From: Nitrospinota bacterium
Lineage (GTDB): Bacteria; Nitrospinota_A; UBA7883; JACRLM01
Reading direction: 5' to 3'
NCBI GenBank assembly: GCA_016208975.1
Contig: JACQXA010000002.1
Coordinates: 1-64,000, forward strand
Length of the DNA stretch: 64,000 nucleotides
The notes under the pieces were generated by a model. It ran no database searches. It was not told the DNA's origin and saw only the letters and a list, made by a program, of their open reading frames with translations. The position numbers were made by a program, and so were the translations under genes. Of this stretch, positions 24,883-33,940 are shown one piece after another. Numbering within the stretch: the first letter of the stretch is position 1; every line of letters starts with the position of its first letter.

Positions 24883-25392
24883 ATGGCCGCTAAAAAACCG
24901 GACGACTCGCTTATCCGCGAAATGCGCCTCCTGGTTTTCGATTTCGACGGCGTTATGACCGACAACGCCGTGTACGTTTTCGAAGACGGGCGCGAGGCGG
25001 TCAAGTGCGACCGGAGCGACGGCATGGGCGTATCCCGCCTGCGAAAGGCCGGGTTCGACATGATCATCCTTTCCACCGAGGAAAACGGCGTGGTGTGCGC
25101 CCGGGGCAGAAAACTGAAAGTTGAATGCCATCAGGGCGTGGCGGACAAGCTGGTGAAACTCAACTCCATCGCGGCGGACAGGGGCATAAGCCTTTCGAAG
25201 ATAGCCTATGTGGGCAACGACATAAACGATCTGGACTGTCTCCATGCCGTGGGTATTCCAATTGTGGTGGCCGACGCGCAGGAGGAGGTCAGGTTGAGCG
25301 GGTTTTTCGTTACCGGCAAGGTTGGCGGCCACGGGGCCGTGCGGGAAGTGTGCGACTGGTTTTACCATGCGCGGGAGGGGGTTAACCGGTGA
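24883..25392 (+). CDS. KdsC-like HAD phosphatase
   Basis: 169 residues, about the KdsC length. HAD motif I is Asp20-x-Asp22 in 'VFDFDGVMTDN'; then 'DGMGVSRLRKAGFDMIILSTE' (motif II) and 'VGNDINDLDCL' (motif IV). Relatives remove the phosphate from KDO-8-phosphate or from sialic acid-9-phosphate. It sits 3 bases after the synthase and overlaps the SDR by 4 bases, so it most likely dephosphorylates the synthase product. Confidence 0.9.
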   Translation: MAAKKPDDSLIREMRLLVFDFDGVMTDNAVYVFEDGREAVKCDRSDGMGVSRLRKAGFDMIILSTEENGVVCARGRKLKVECHQGVADKLVKLNSIAADRGISLSKIAYVGNDINDLDCLHAVGIPIVVADAQEEVRLSGFFVTGKVGGHGAVREVCDWFYHAREGVNR

Positions 25393-26192
25393 GCCTGTTC
25401 AATATGGCCGGGAAAACCGCCGTGGTCACCGGGGCGCTGGGAAAACTGGGGCCCGTGTGGGTGGAGGCTTTACTATCCGCCGGGGCCGGCGTTTATTGCC
25501 TGGACCATCCCTCGGCGAAAGAGTCGGACGCTTTTTCGGCGCTTTCCAAAAAATACGGCGCCAAAATAAAACTTGGCCGGGCCGACGTTCTGGATCGTGA
25601 TGCGCTGGAAACGGCGGCCGGTGAATGTGTTAAAACCTTCGGCGTCCCCCATGTCCTCGTGAACAACGCCGGGATAGACCAGCCGCCCAAACCGGGGCAG
25701 GCTTTCACGCTGGACAATATCCCCAAAGATTTCTTCCTGCCAACCCTCACGGTGAACGTTTATGGCGTTTTCCTGGTAAGCCAGGTGTTCGGCGGATTGA
25801 TGGCCAAAGAAGGGCGGGGGAGCATCATAAACATCGGTTCGCTTTACGCCACCGTATCGCCGGACGTGAGGCTTTACGACCATATCGAGGGCGACCCGCC
25901 GTTTCTAAAACCCCCCGCTTATGGCGCGTCCAAAGCGGCGGTGCTCAACCTCACGAAATATTTCGCCACCCATTGGGGGCCCAACGGTGTGCGGGTGAAC
26001 GCATTGTCTCCCGGCGGCGTGCTGGGCGGGCAGGACGAGGAGTTCAAACGCAAGTTCAACTCCCGCGTCCCCATGGGCCGGATGGCCGTAAATGAAGATT
26101 TGAAGGGCCCGCTGGTGTTCCTGGCGTCGGAGGCTTCTTCCTACGTTACGGGGCAAAACCTCCAGGTGGACGGCGGGTTCACCCTTTGGTGA
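25389..26192 (+). CDS. Short-chain dehydrogenase, PtmA-like
   Basis: 267 residues of classical SDR. Cofactor site TGALGKLG is at about 14-21, 'VNNAGIDQP' follows, Ser in 'IINIGSLYA', the catalytic Tyr-x3-Lys in 'YGASKAAVLNLTKYFA', and the end 'TGQNLQVDGGFTLW'. It begins on the GTGA overlapping the phosphatase stop. The unusual insertion around 'DVRLYDHIEGDPPFLKPP' resembles PtmA-type SDRs found with legionaminic-acid genes. It probably oxidises or reduces a sugar precursor; direction and substrate are not evident. Confidence 0.85.
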   Translation: MSLFNMAGKTAVVTGALGKLGPVWVEALLSAGAGVYCLDHPSAKESDAFSALSKKYGAKIKLGRADVLDRDALETAAGECVKTFGVPHVLVNNAGIDQPPKPGQAFTLDNIPKDFFLPTLTVNVYGVFLVSQVFGGLMAKEGRGSIINIGSLYATVSPDVRLYDHIEGDPPFLKPPAYGASKAAVLNLTKYFATHWGPNGVRVNALSPGGVLGGQDEEFKRKFNSRVPMGRMAVNEDLKGPLVFLASEASSYVTGQNLQVDGGFTLW

Positions 26193-26205
26193 TGGTGGAT
26201 TGATA

Positions 26206-27675
26206 ATGAGCGATTTGATTACGGATTACGTCCAGAACTGGATAGACAACAACCCGCGCAACGCCATTAGCGGAGCCACATTCGAAAAACCCAATCCGGC
26301 CACGGGGAAAACCCTCTGCAAGGTTGCCCGGTCCGGGAAAGACGATGTGGAACTGGCGGTGGCCTCCGCCCGGAAGGCCCAGCCCGGCTGGGCTAAAACC
26401 ACGCCGGTGGAACGGGGCGCCATATTGCGGAAGATTTCCATACTCCTGCAGGAACGGGCGCACGAGATGGCCCAGGTGGTCCATCTGGAAACCGGCAAGT
26501 CCGTAAAAGACGCCCTGGGCGAAACCGGCGGGGCCGTGGAGCAGGGTTTTTTCATGGCGGGCGAGGGGCGCAGGTTTTACGGCAAAACCACCACCTCGGC
26601 CATGGCGGAACGCACTTCGATGATGATCCGCCAGCCGGTGGGGGTGGCGGGTTTGATAATAGCCTCCAACACCCCCATCGCCAACGTTGCCTGGAAAGTT
26701 TTCCCGGCGCTGATATGCGGCAACGCCGCCATTTTAAAACCTTCGGAAGACACCCCCATGACCGCCTGGGCCTTCGCGCAGATCGCAAAAGACGCGGGAT
26801 TGCCTGATGGCGTGTTAAACGTCATCCAGGGGCTGGGGGCGGAAGCGGGAGCGCCGCTGGTGGAACATCCGGGGGTGGATTTGATAAGTTTCACCGGCTC
26901 CACCGCCACGGGCCGCTGGATTGCCAAAACCGCCGGGGAACGGCTGGCCAAGGTGTTCCTGGAGCTGGGCGGCAAAAACCCCATGGTGGTGTGCGACGAC
27001 GCGGACATGGAAAACGCCGTGAAATGGACGGCCCTTTCCGCCTTCTCCAACGCGGGCCAGCGGTGCGCCGCCGCCAGCCGGGTGATCGTGTTCGACAAGG
27101 TTTACGACACGTTCCGGGCCGCTTTGCTGAAAGCGGCGCAAAGCCAGAAAGTGGGCTCCGCCGATGATGACGATTTGGGCCCGGTGATAAACGAGCGGCA
27201 ACTCAACAACATGATAAGCGCCGTGGAAAACGCGAAAGCCGGAGGGGCGAAGATATTGACCGGCGGAACAAGGCTTACCGGCGGCGCGCATGCGGGTGGT
27301 TATTACATGGCCCCCACGCTTATCGAAGGGGCGGCCCCATCGGCGGAGATCTCGCGCAAGGAGCTGTTCGGCCCCATCGCCTGCCTTTACAGGGTGAATG
27401 GATTCGAAGAAGCCGTGGCGATGGCCAACGATTCGGAATACGGCCTTACCGCCTGCATCCATACGTCCAGCGTCCACCGGGCGCTGGAGTTCGCCCGCAG
27501 GGTACAGGCAGGCGTGGTGAACGTGAACGCGGGCACATACGGTAGCGAGCCGCACATGCCTTTCGGCGGTGTGAAAAATTCCGGTAACGGCCTGCGGGAG
27601 CCGGGAACCGAGGCGCTGGACGTTTACACGGAATTAAAGAACATCAGCGTCAACACCATTCCGGGGCTTGCGTGA
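26206..27675 (+). CDS. NAD(P)-dependent aldehyde dehydrogenase
   Basis: 489 residues, full-length ALDH fold. The general base Glu is in 'LELGGKNPMVV', the catalytic Cys in 'SNAGQRCAAASR', and the N-terminal region 'FEKPNPATGKTLCKV' is typical. ATG 26206 with GGTGGA about 6 bases upstream is preferred to TTG 26200. It oxidises an aldehyde to an acid. It overlaps the CMP-synthetase gene by 4 bases. An ALDH is not part of the usual sialic, legionaminic or pseudaminic pathways, so it may make a modified precursor, for example a uronic acid or an oxidised side chain. Confidence 0.9.
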   Translation: MSDLITDYVQNWIDNNPRNAISGATFEKPNPATGKTLCKVARSGKDDVELAVASARKAQPGWAKTTPVERGAILRKISILLQERAHEMAQVVHLETGKSVKDALGETGGAVEQGFFMAGEGRRFYGKTTTSAMAERTSMMIRQPVGVAGLIIASNTPIANVAWKVFPALICGNAAILKPSEDTPMTAWAFAQIAKDAGLPDGVLNVIQGLGAEAGAPLVEHPGVDLISFTGSTATGRWIAKTAGERLAKVFLELGGKNPMVVCDDADMENAVKWTALSAFSNAGQRCAAASRVIVFDKVYDTFRAALLKAAQSQKVGSADDDDLGPVINERQLNNMISAVENAKAGGAKILTGGTRLTGGAHAGGYYMAPTLIEGAAPSAEISRKELFGPIACLYRVNGFEEAVAMANDSEYGLTACIHTSSVHRALEFARRVQAGVVNVNAGTYGSEPHMPFGGVKNSGNGLREPGTEALDVYTELKNISVNTIPGLA

Positions 27676-28409
27676 GCGGCATAAAACCTTCGGTGGTCGC
27701 TCTCATCCCGGCGCGGGGCGGTTCCGTGCGGGTACCGGGTAAAAACATCCGCCCGCTTGGGGGCCATCCGGCCATTGCCTACACCATCCGCGCCGCCGTT
27801 CAAAGCGGGGTGTTCTCATCGGTGATAGTCTCCACAGACGATGAAAAGACGGCGGAGATAGCCAGACAGTACGGCGCGGAAGTTCCTTTCATGCGGCCCG
27901 TGGCGCTGGCCGGGGCGTTGTCGCCGGATATCGAGTGGATAGAGTTCACATTAACCAAGTTGAAGGAGCAGGGGCGGGTGTACGACGCTTTCGCCCTTTT
28001 GCGCCCCACAAGCCCCTTCCGCTCGCCGGACACCATTAAACGCGCCTGGGCCGCCTTCACCAGCCAGCCGGGGGTGGACAGCCTGCGGGCCGTGGAAAAA
28101 TGCCATGAGCATCCTTGCAAGATGTGGGTGATACGCCAGAACCGGTTACTGCCTCTAATCCCCTTCGGGCCGGAAAGCCAGCCGTGGCACAGCACGCCAT
28201 ATCAGGCATTGCCGGAAGTGTATGTGCAGAACGCCAGCCTGGAGATAGCCTGGGTTCGCGCGCCGCTGGAAAACCATACCATCGCCGGGGCCACCATGGT
28301 CCCGTTCCTCACTGAAGGGTACGAGGGGTTCGACATAAACAACCAGGACGACTGGGAGCTGGCCGAAAAACTGCTGGCCGACGGCCGGGTTAAGGCGGAC
28401 TGGATTTAG
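27672..28409 (+). CDS. CMP-ulosonic acid synthetase (acylneuraminate cytidylyltransferase family)
   Basis: 245 residues. N-terminal 'ALIPARGGSVRVPGKNIRPLGGHP' carries the family's ARGGSKR-like nucleotide loop, with V in place of K. Then come 'VIVSTDDEKTAEIA', 'LLRPTSPFRSPDTI', and an end region 'GFDINNQDDWELAE' that provides acidic metal ligands. It transfers CMP from CTP to the anomeric carbon of a 3-deoxy-2-keto sugar acid. It starts on the GTGA overlapping the ALDH stop. Together with the synthase and phosphatase it makes the three core steps of a CMP-ulosonic acid pathway. Confidence 0.9.
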   Translation: MSGIKPSVVALIPARGGSVRVPGKNIRPLGGHPAIAYTIRAAVQSGVFSSVIVSTDDEKTAEIARQYGAEVPFMRPVALAGALSPDIEWIEFTLTKLKEQGRVYDAFALLRPTSPFRSPDTIKRAWAAFTSQPGVDSLRAVEKCHEHPCKMWVIRQNRLLPLIPFGPESQPWHSTPYQALPEVYVQNASLEIAWVRAPLENHTIAGATMVPFLTEGYEGFDINNQDDWELAEKLLADGRVKADWI

Positions 28410-28439
28410 AATTTCTTTAGACTCACGGAAGGTTTAAAA

Positions 28440-30344
28440 GTGATTTCCAAGGACGAGCTTTGTTACGCTGAATATTCCGAGCTGGAACGGATTCGAAGCC
28501 TGAAAACCGGTGGTTTGACGAGGGCCTCCATTTTCGCCAACGTTTGCCGGTTGAACACCCTATACATGATCTCCCACGCGGGCTCCGGCCATGTGGGAAG
28601 CTCTTTGAGCAGTCTGGACATCGTTTCATACCTCTATCTGGAACGGGGCATGGGCGCGCCCGGCGGCGATGTGTATTTTTCGTCCAAGGGGCACGACATT
28701 CCTGGTCTATACTCGGCCTTCATCGGGCTGGGGCTGTTGCCGTTCGACAACATAAACAAACTGCGCCGGTATAACGGCCTGCCGGGCCATCCGGACATAA
28801 ACACCCCGCACATCGTAACCAACACCGGCTCTTTGGGCATGGGCATATCCAAGGCCCGGGGCATGGCGCTGGCCGACCGGTTGAAAGGGGAGAAACGCCA
28901 TTATTACGTGCTTCTTGGCGACGGGGAGTTGCAGGAGGGGCAGTTCTGGGAATCGCTCCAGCCCACCGTCAACCGGGGTGTGGACTGCATCACGGCCATT
29001 GTGGACCACAACAAGCTCCAGTCGGACACTCTGGTGTCGAAGGTGTCCGACCTTGGCGACCTTGTGGCGCGGGTGAAAGCCCACGGATGGGCCGTGGAAC
29101 GATGCGACGGGCACGACATGACAGCGCTGGACTCCGCGTTGAAGAAACTGGACGCGGTTACCGGCAAACCGAAACTTCTCATCGCCGACACGGTGAAGGG
29201 TAAAGGGGCCGGCCCCATGGAGTCCATAAATTTCACGGCGGAAGACCGGCTGTACAAGTTCCACAGCGGCGCGCCGGATGTGGACAGCTATATGGCTGGC
29301 GTGGCGCTATTGCTGGCGGAAGTGGACACGGCCCTGGAAAAAGCTGGGGCGGAGCCGTTAAAACTTGCAACAATAAAAAGACCTGAAAGGCCCACGCCTC
29401 AAAATCCGCAAAAGCTTGTGGGGGCCTATTCGGAGGCCATAGCGGCGCAGGGCGGGAAAAATGAAAACCTCGTGGTTTTAAGCGCCGATCTGGCGCTGGA
29501 CACCGGGCTTATCGCTTTCGAGAAGAGCTATCCCGACAGGTTCATCGAGTGCGGCATCGCCGAGCAGGACATGGTGTCCCAGGCGGGTGGCATGGCCTTG
29601 AAAGGGTTTTTGCCGGTGGCCCATTCCTTCGCCTGTTTCCTTTCCACCCGGCCCAACGAGCAGATTTTCAACAACGCCACGGAGCTTACACGGGTTATGT
29701 ATGTGGGCTCGCTGGCCGGGGCCGTGCCTGGCATGCCGGGCCATTCGCACCAATGTATCCGCGACATCGCCTCCCTCTCCGCCATCCCGGGGATGGAGCT
29801 TATAGAGCCCTGTTGCGAGGCGGAAGTGGGCATGGCGGTGGATTACTGCGTCAACCACGCCAAAGGCGCCACCTATCTGCGCCTGGTTTCCATACCGGTG
29901 GAAATACCGTTCAACCTGCCGCAAGGCTACAAGTTTGAACGCGGCCACGGCGTGACGCTTAAAGAAGGCGCGGTTGCGGTGGTCATCGGTTACGGCCCGG
30001 TGATGATGGCCGAAGCTTTCAAGGCGGCGGATATGTTGAAAGCCGATGGCATAACCATAAAAATCGTGAACCTGCCGTGGCTCAACCGGGTGGACGGCGA
30101 TTGGCTGAAAGAAACCACGGCCGGATTCAAGGTTGTGGTGACGCTGGACAACCACTATATGGAAGGCGGACAGGGCAGGTTCATCCAGAGCCAGCTGGCG
30201 GCCCTTGGCGCGGCGGAAGGCGTGAAGTTTGTTACCATCGGGGTGGAAGACGGCGTTATCCCCTGCGGCCAGAACGATGAAGTGTTGAAAGCCTGCGGGC
30301 TGGACGCGGCCTCCATCGCGGAACGAATTATAAAGTCCATATAG
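28440..30344 (+). CDS. Complete transketolase-like enzyme
   Basis: 634 residues with all three transketolase domains. The TPP domain (about 30-290) has 'HAGSGHVGSSLSSLDIV' and the GDGEL...N cofactor motif 'LGDGELQEGQFWES...DHNKLQ'. The pyrimidine domain has 'FIECGIAEQDMVSQAGGMA' and a C-terminal domain follows. Many sugar-locus transketolases are split in two genes; this one is fused. GTG 28440 follows GGAAGG at 28427-28432. Position inside the CMP-ulosonic operon implies a two-carbon transfer that makes or reshapes the sugar chain. The reaction is unknown. Confidence 0.9.
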   Translation: MISKDELCYAEYSELERIRSLKTGGLTRASIFANVCRLNTLYMISHAGSGHVGSSLSSLDIVSYLYLERGMGAPGGDVYFSSKGHDIPGLYSAFIGLGLLPFDNINKLRRYNGLPGHPDINTPHIVTNTGSLGMGISKARGMALADRLKGEKRHYYVLLGDGELQEGQFWESLQPTVNRGVDCITAIVDHNKLQSDTLVSKVSDLGDLVARVKAHGWAVERCDGHDMTALDSALKKLDAVTGKPKLLIADTVKGKGAGPMESINFTAEDRLYKFHSGAPDVDSYMAGVALLLAEVDTALEKAGAEPLKLATIKRPERPTPQNPQKLVGAYSEAIAAQGGKNENLVVLSADLALDTGLIAFEKSYPDRFIECGIAEQDMVSQAGGMALKGFLPVAHSFACFLSTRPNEQIFNNATELTRVMYVGSLAGAVPGMPGHSHQCIRDIASLSAIPGMELIEPCCEAEVGMAVDYCVNHAKGATYLRLVSIPVEIPFNLPQGYKFERGHGVTLKEGAVAVVIGYGPVMMAEAFKAADMLKADGITIKIVNLPWLNRVDGDWLKETTAGFKVVVTLDNHYMEGGQGRFIQSQLAALGAAEGVKFVTIGVEDGVIPCGQNDEVLKACGLDAASIAERIIKSI

Positions 30345-30374
30345 CCTGCTAATAGCGGTTCAATCCTTTTAAAG

Positions 30375-31802
30375 ATGTTCATGCCCGAACCATATTCAAA
30401 TACCCGCGAAAGCGGAAGCGTCGTGGTGATGATGTCCGAATCCATGTGTACCCGCGTGTTCATGGAAAGCGGCATCCTGGCGGAGTTGGCCGCTCGGTCT
30501 CCCATGCCGGTCATCGGCCTGCTGGCCCATGAAAGCTCCAAAAGGGAGGAGTACGCCCGGCGGTTCCCAAACGTTAAATTCTTCACCCTTGCCGATGTGT
30601 TCGAGGGTGTGGAGCTGGGCCTGGCGCGCAAGGCGCATATGTACATTGACCAGAGGCTGGAGCCGTATATAGGCTTTTACCCGCTGGCCATGCGGCTTGC
30701 CATGACGCATGGTTTCAACGAGGGAAAAAGGCAGAAAGGACACAAGAACCTTTTCCACAACCCGGACACGGCGGGGCCCCTGCCCCATTGGAAGGCTGTT
30801 TACGACCTTATGCGGGCCTGGTATTTTTCGGGTCTGCGTTTCATCCATCCCGGCATCGCCAGATTCTTCGAAAAACATAACGCCCATTGTCTGGTTGTGA
30901 ACAACTCGCAAACCCCCACGGTCCACCCTTTCGCTTACACGGCGAAAAGGATGGGTCTGCGGACGGTGAATTATGTGGCCAGCTGGGACCATCTTGTGGG
31001 AAAAGGGGCGCTGCCCGCTTATTACGACGCCTATATAGTCCAGAACGGCATAATGGTGGACTCGCTGGAGCGTTATCACGGCGTATCCCGCGAAAAGGCC
31101 CGGATAACCGGCTGGCCGCTGATGGATAAATATTCCCTCTCCCGCCCGGTGGCGGATTACGCCGCGAAAATGAAAAGCTGGGGGCTTGATCCATCAAAGC
31201 CCTGCGTGCTGATGGCGGGCAACACGGAGATAAACGCCCCTTACGAGCCAAACCTGTTCGAGCGGATCTTAAAATGGCGGAACGCCAACGGCGGGCCGGA
31301 TAAGTGGCAGGCCGTGGCGCGGCCCCATCCCAAAGACATCCGGTGGAAAGAGCGGTTCTCGGCGCTATTAAACATGCCCGGCGTCCACGTGCAGAGCGAC
31401 ACGCTGGGCGACATGGACGAGCTGGCCATGTTATTGCGCCATGTCTCGGCGGTGGTTTGCACCGGCGGTAGCGTATTGCTGGACAGTCTTGTGAACGACA
31501 GGCCCCTGGTGGGCGTAACATACGACGAAGGAGCGCCAGCGGGCGTCAACAACTCCATCGGCAACTACACCATGTTCCATTACCGCGAGATTATGGAGTC
31601 CGGCGCGTTCTACCGCGCGGATGATTTTGACGAGGTGGCACACGGAATAAGCCGGGCGCTGGACAACTTCAACGAACTATCCCCCAACCGCCGGGCGTTG
31701 GCGAAAACATTGGTGGGCGAGTTGGACGGCATGGCCGTAACAAGGGTGGTTGATAACATTTTGGAAACCTCCATGGCCCCCTCACCGGCTCTTACCCGCT
31801 GA
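30375..31802 (+). CDS. GT-B-like glycan biosynthesis protein, ASWD-motif family
   Basis: 475 residues (or 473 from ATG 30381). The layout parallels 11585-13006: an N-terminal Rossmann-like half, 'HCLVVNNSQTP', then 'TVNYVASWDHLVGKG', 'ITGWPLMDKY', 'WQAVARPHPKD' and 'VVCTGGSVLLDSLVNDRPLVG'. The last blocks resemble the nucleotide-sugar binding side of UDP-GlcNAc 2-epimerase/CDP-glycerol transferase-like folds. It directly follows the transketolase, so it may transfer the ulosonic residue, but no sialyltransferase family signature is recognised. Confidence 0.65.
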   Translation: MFMPEPYSNTRESGSVVVMMSESMCTRVFMESGILAELAARSPMPVIGLLAHESSKREEYARRFPNVKFFTLADVFEGVELGLARKAHMYIDQRLEPYIGFYPLAMRLAMTHGFNEGKRQKGHKNLFHNPDTAGPLPHWKAVYDLMRAWYFSGLRFIHPGIARFFEKHNAHCLVVNNSQTPTVHPFAYTAKRMGLRTVNYVASWDHLVGKGALPAYYDAYIVQNGIMVDSLERYHGVSREKARITGWPLMDKYSLSRPVADYAAKMKSWGLDPSKPCVLMAGNTEINAPYEPNLFERILKWRNANGGPDKWQAVARPHPKDIRWKERFSALLNMPGVHVQSDTLGDMDELAMLLRHVSAVVCTGGSVLLDSLVNDRPLVGVTYDEGAPAGVNNSIGNYTMFHYREIMESGAFYRADDFDEVAHGISRALDNFNELSPNRRALAKTLVGELDGMAVTRVVDNILETSMAPSPALTR

Positions 31803-31816
31803 TATCAATAACAGGC

Positions 31817-33934
31817 ATGGCGCCGCGTTTTCCTGAATTGAACCTTGCCAGACTGGCTGGCCAGCTTGTTTTCGTGGCAGGGTTTTCGCTTTTCTTTGCG
31901 ATGAAGATGGCCATAGTAGCCATCCCCATCTTATATAGAAGCGCGCCGGTGGAGAGCGACGACGCATATTCGTACATATATAAGGCCTCGCAGATGCGCT
32001 CCTGTTTCTTTCAGGATTGCCCCGCCATGGACGACCTGCGGGAGCAACTGCTTTCCACCACCGGCGATGGGGGGCAAAAGGCCAAACGGCTGGAGTTTTA
32101 CAGCAAGATTTTCATTGTGTATCAGCCCTTGCAGTCGCTCATCATAAACGCCCTCCACGCCGCAGGGTTAAGCTGGGAAAACGCATACAACACGTTCGTC
32201 ATCGGCGGCGGGCTGTTTTTGTTTTCCGCCATCGGGTTCTGCATGTACATTCTGGCCGGGCCCGGCCCGGCGGGGATCGGCCTGGGCCTTATGTCGCTTT
32301 ACCGCATGCAGGAACAGGGGTTCCACTACATTTCCCCCAGCAACGTGGTGGTTGGCATGGGTTTTCTTATGTGGGGCGTTATAGCCATCCGCAGGGATAA
32401 AGCCGCAACTCCCATGATGGTGGCCGCGCCGCTTCTGCTGGCCCTGCACACCATCGGCCAGTTATACGTTGTCATCACCGGAGCCATGTACACCCTGCTC
32501 TCAAACAGCCGGAAGAGCCGCCGTTTTATGGCGGCCATAGCGTCGCTTATAGCTTTTTTGGCGGTAGCCCATTTCCTGCCGCATCTGGTTACCCGGCCAG
32601 ACATGAAGAGCGCCGAGATAGGCGCGGGCGGCGCTCCAGTAACCAGGATGGACATAGTAAAGGACAACTGGGGAAAAGCCGAAACGATTATCGAGGAATG
32701 GCAAACCCGCTGGTTCGACAGGAATATAATGCTGGCCCTGGCCGTAGCGGGATTATTCGCGGCCGTTTACCGGAAACGCTGGGGCTATCTGGCCTTGCTG
32801 GCGTTACTGACATCGGCGCTGGCGGCCAGCCTTCTGCACCGGCATTCAGTTTATCCCGCCGTGCTTTTCATGCGCATATGGCCATCCACAGCGGTTTTGC
32901 TCACGGTTCTTGCTGGCTTTGCCGTGTGGGAAGCATTGACCATGGCCGCCTCAGCCATTAGCGCCATGGCCAAACGGCTCTATGACCGGCAGGTTCCTTT
33001 ATTCAACGAATCGGCTCTGGCGGCGTTAAAGATAGTAGCCGCTATCGCTGTGTATGGTGTGGCCACCGGCTGGGGGGCGGACTGGGACAGGCGTCTGGAA
33101 GATTCCAAATGGGACATGCGATACGCCATGGAATCGGCCCTGGCCCGGTACGACACATTTTTCAACCCCGAACAGCCCAAAATACTGGCCGCCGTGGCAA
33201 AGCCCGGCGAAAGCGTGATCTATACGGACATCGTCTCGCTCCTGTTCCATCTTTCCTACGGCTCCAACAGGTTTGGCGCGGTGCTTGTCCCGGCTGTGAA
33301 GAACACTCCGGACAAGGCGAAATGGATAGACGATAATCCCTCAATAAAGTACCTGGTCACCAAAAGCCCCGTAAGCGTCATGCCCAACGCCAGCGCCGAC
33401 GGGCTTACGGTATCGTATTACGACAACATGGTTATCCGGGGATTGAGGCAAGCGGGCGCCGAATCGGTTTTCCTGTTGCTGGCAAACAAAAGCTCCCAAT
33501 CCGTTGCGTTGGACATCGTGCCACTCAGCGCCGAAGGCGCCGATGAGCCCAAGGGCGCCGCCCGGGAAGAGCTGGCCCCCGGTTTTACCGGCTGGAAACG
33601 CTTTTACCTGGCGAAACCCTGCGGCGCGGGCGGCGTGGCATTAAGGTCGCAGGAACCGCAAAGCGCCGTGCTTTTGCGCGGGGTGAAGACCGGTTTCAAT
33701 TCCAGCGTCAACTGGCCGTGGGACACGGGTTTGTCCATCGCGTACCTTCGCGGGCCGGAACGGCGGGCGGTGGATGTTTGGGACAGGGTTATGACCATCC
33801 AGCGCCAGGGCCTTTTAAAAGAGGGGGAGAACGAGCGGATGATTTCGTTTAGGACAGACTACTTCTCTTTCATAAAACAGCCCGCCACCGTGGTGGACGA
33901 CACGGGCTATTGCGTCCTGGTATCGGGGAGCTAA
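31817..33934 (+). CDS. Large polytopic membrane protein, GT-C-like
   Basis: A 705-residue protein with about ten hydrophobic segments in the first 420 residues. After the first span comes a loop 'APVESDDAYSYIYKASQM' with paired acidic residues, as in GT-C enzymes. The last 280 residues are a soluble, probably periplasmic domain with beta-rich segments ('VALDIVPLSAEG', 'GVALRSQEPQSAVLLRGVK'). It sits between a GT-B-like gene and a GT2 gene. A lipid-linked sugar transferase is my inference; the family is unrecognised. Confidence 0.6.
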   Translation: MAPRFPELNLARLAGQLVFVAGFSLFFAMKMAIVAIPILYRSAPVESDDAYSYIYKASQMRSCFFQDCPAMDDLREQLLSTTGDGGQKAKRLEFYSKIFIVYQPLQSLIINALHAAGLSWENAYNTFVIGGGLFLFSAIGFCMYILAGPGPAGIGLGLMSLYRMQEQGFHYISPSNVVVGMGFLMWGVIAIRRDKAATPMMVAAPLLLALHTIGQLYVVITGAMYTLLSNSRKSRRFMAAIASLIAFLAVAHFLPHLVTRPDMKSAEIGAGGAPVTRMDIVKDNWGKAETIIEEWQTRWFDRNIMLALAVAGLFAAVYRKRWGYLALLALLTSALAASLLHRHSVYPAVLFMRIWPSTAVLLTVLAGFAVWEALTMAASAISAMAKRLYDRQVPLFNESALAALKIVAAIAVYGVATGWGADWDRRLEDSKWDMRYAMESALARYDTFFNPEQPKILAAVAKPGESVIYTDIVSLLFHLSYGSNRFGAVLVPAVKNTPDKAKWIDDNPSIKYLVTKSPVSVMPNASADGLTVSYYDNMVIRGLRQAGAESVFLLLANKSSQSVALDIVPLSAEGADEPKGAAREELAPGFTGWKRFYLAKPCGAGGVALRSQEPQSAVLLRGVKTGFNSSVNWPWDTGLSIAYLRGPERRAVDVWDRVMTIQRQGLLKEGENERMISFRTDYFSFIKQPATVVDDTGYCVLVSGS

Positions 33935-33940
33935 AAAGCG

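Noticed and set aside
23830-28409. Plain N-acetylneuraminic acid pathway.
   Set aside because: No NeuC-type 2-epimerase or NeuD, and the operon contains a phosphatase, SDR, ALDH and transketolase that Neu5Ac synthesis does not need.
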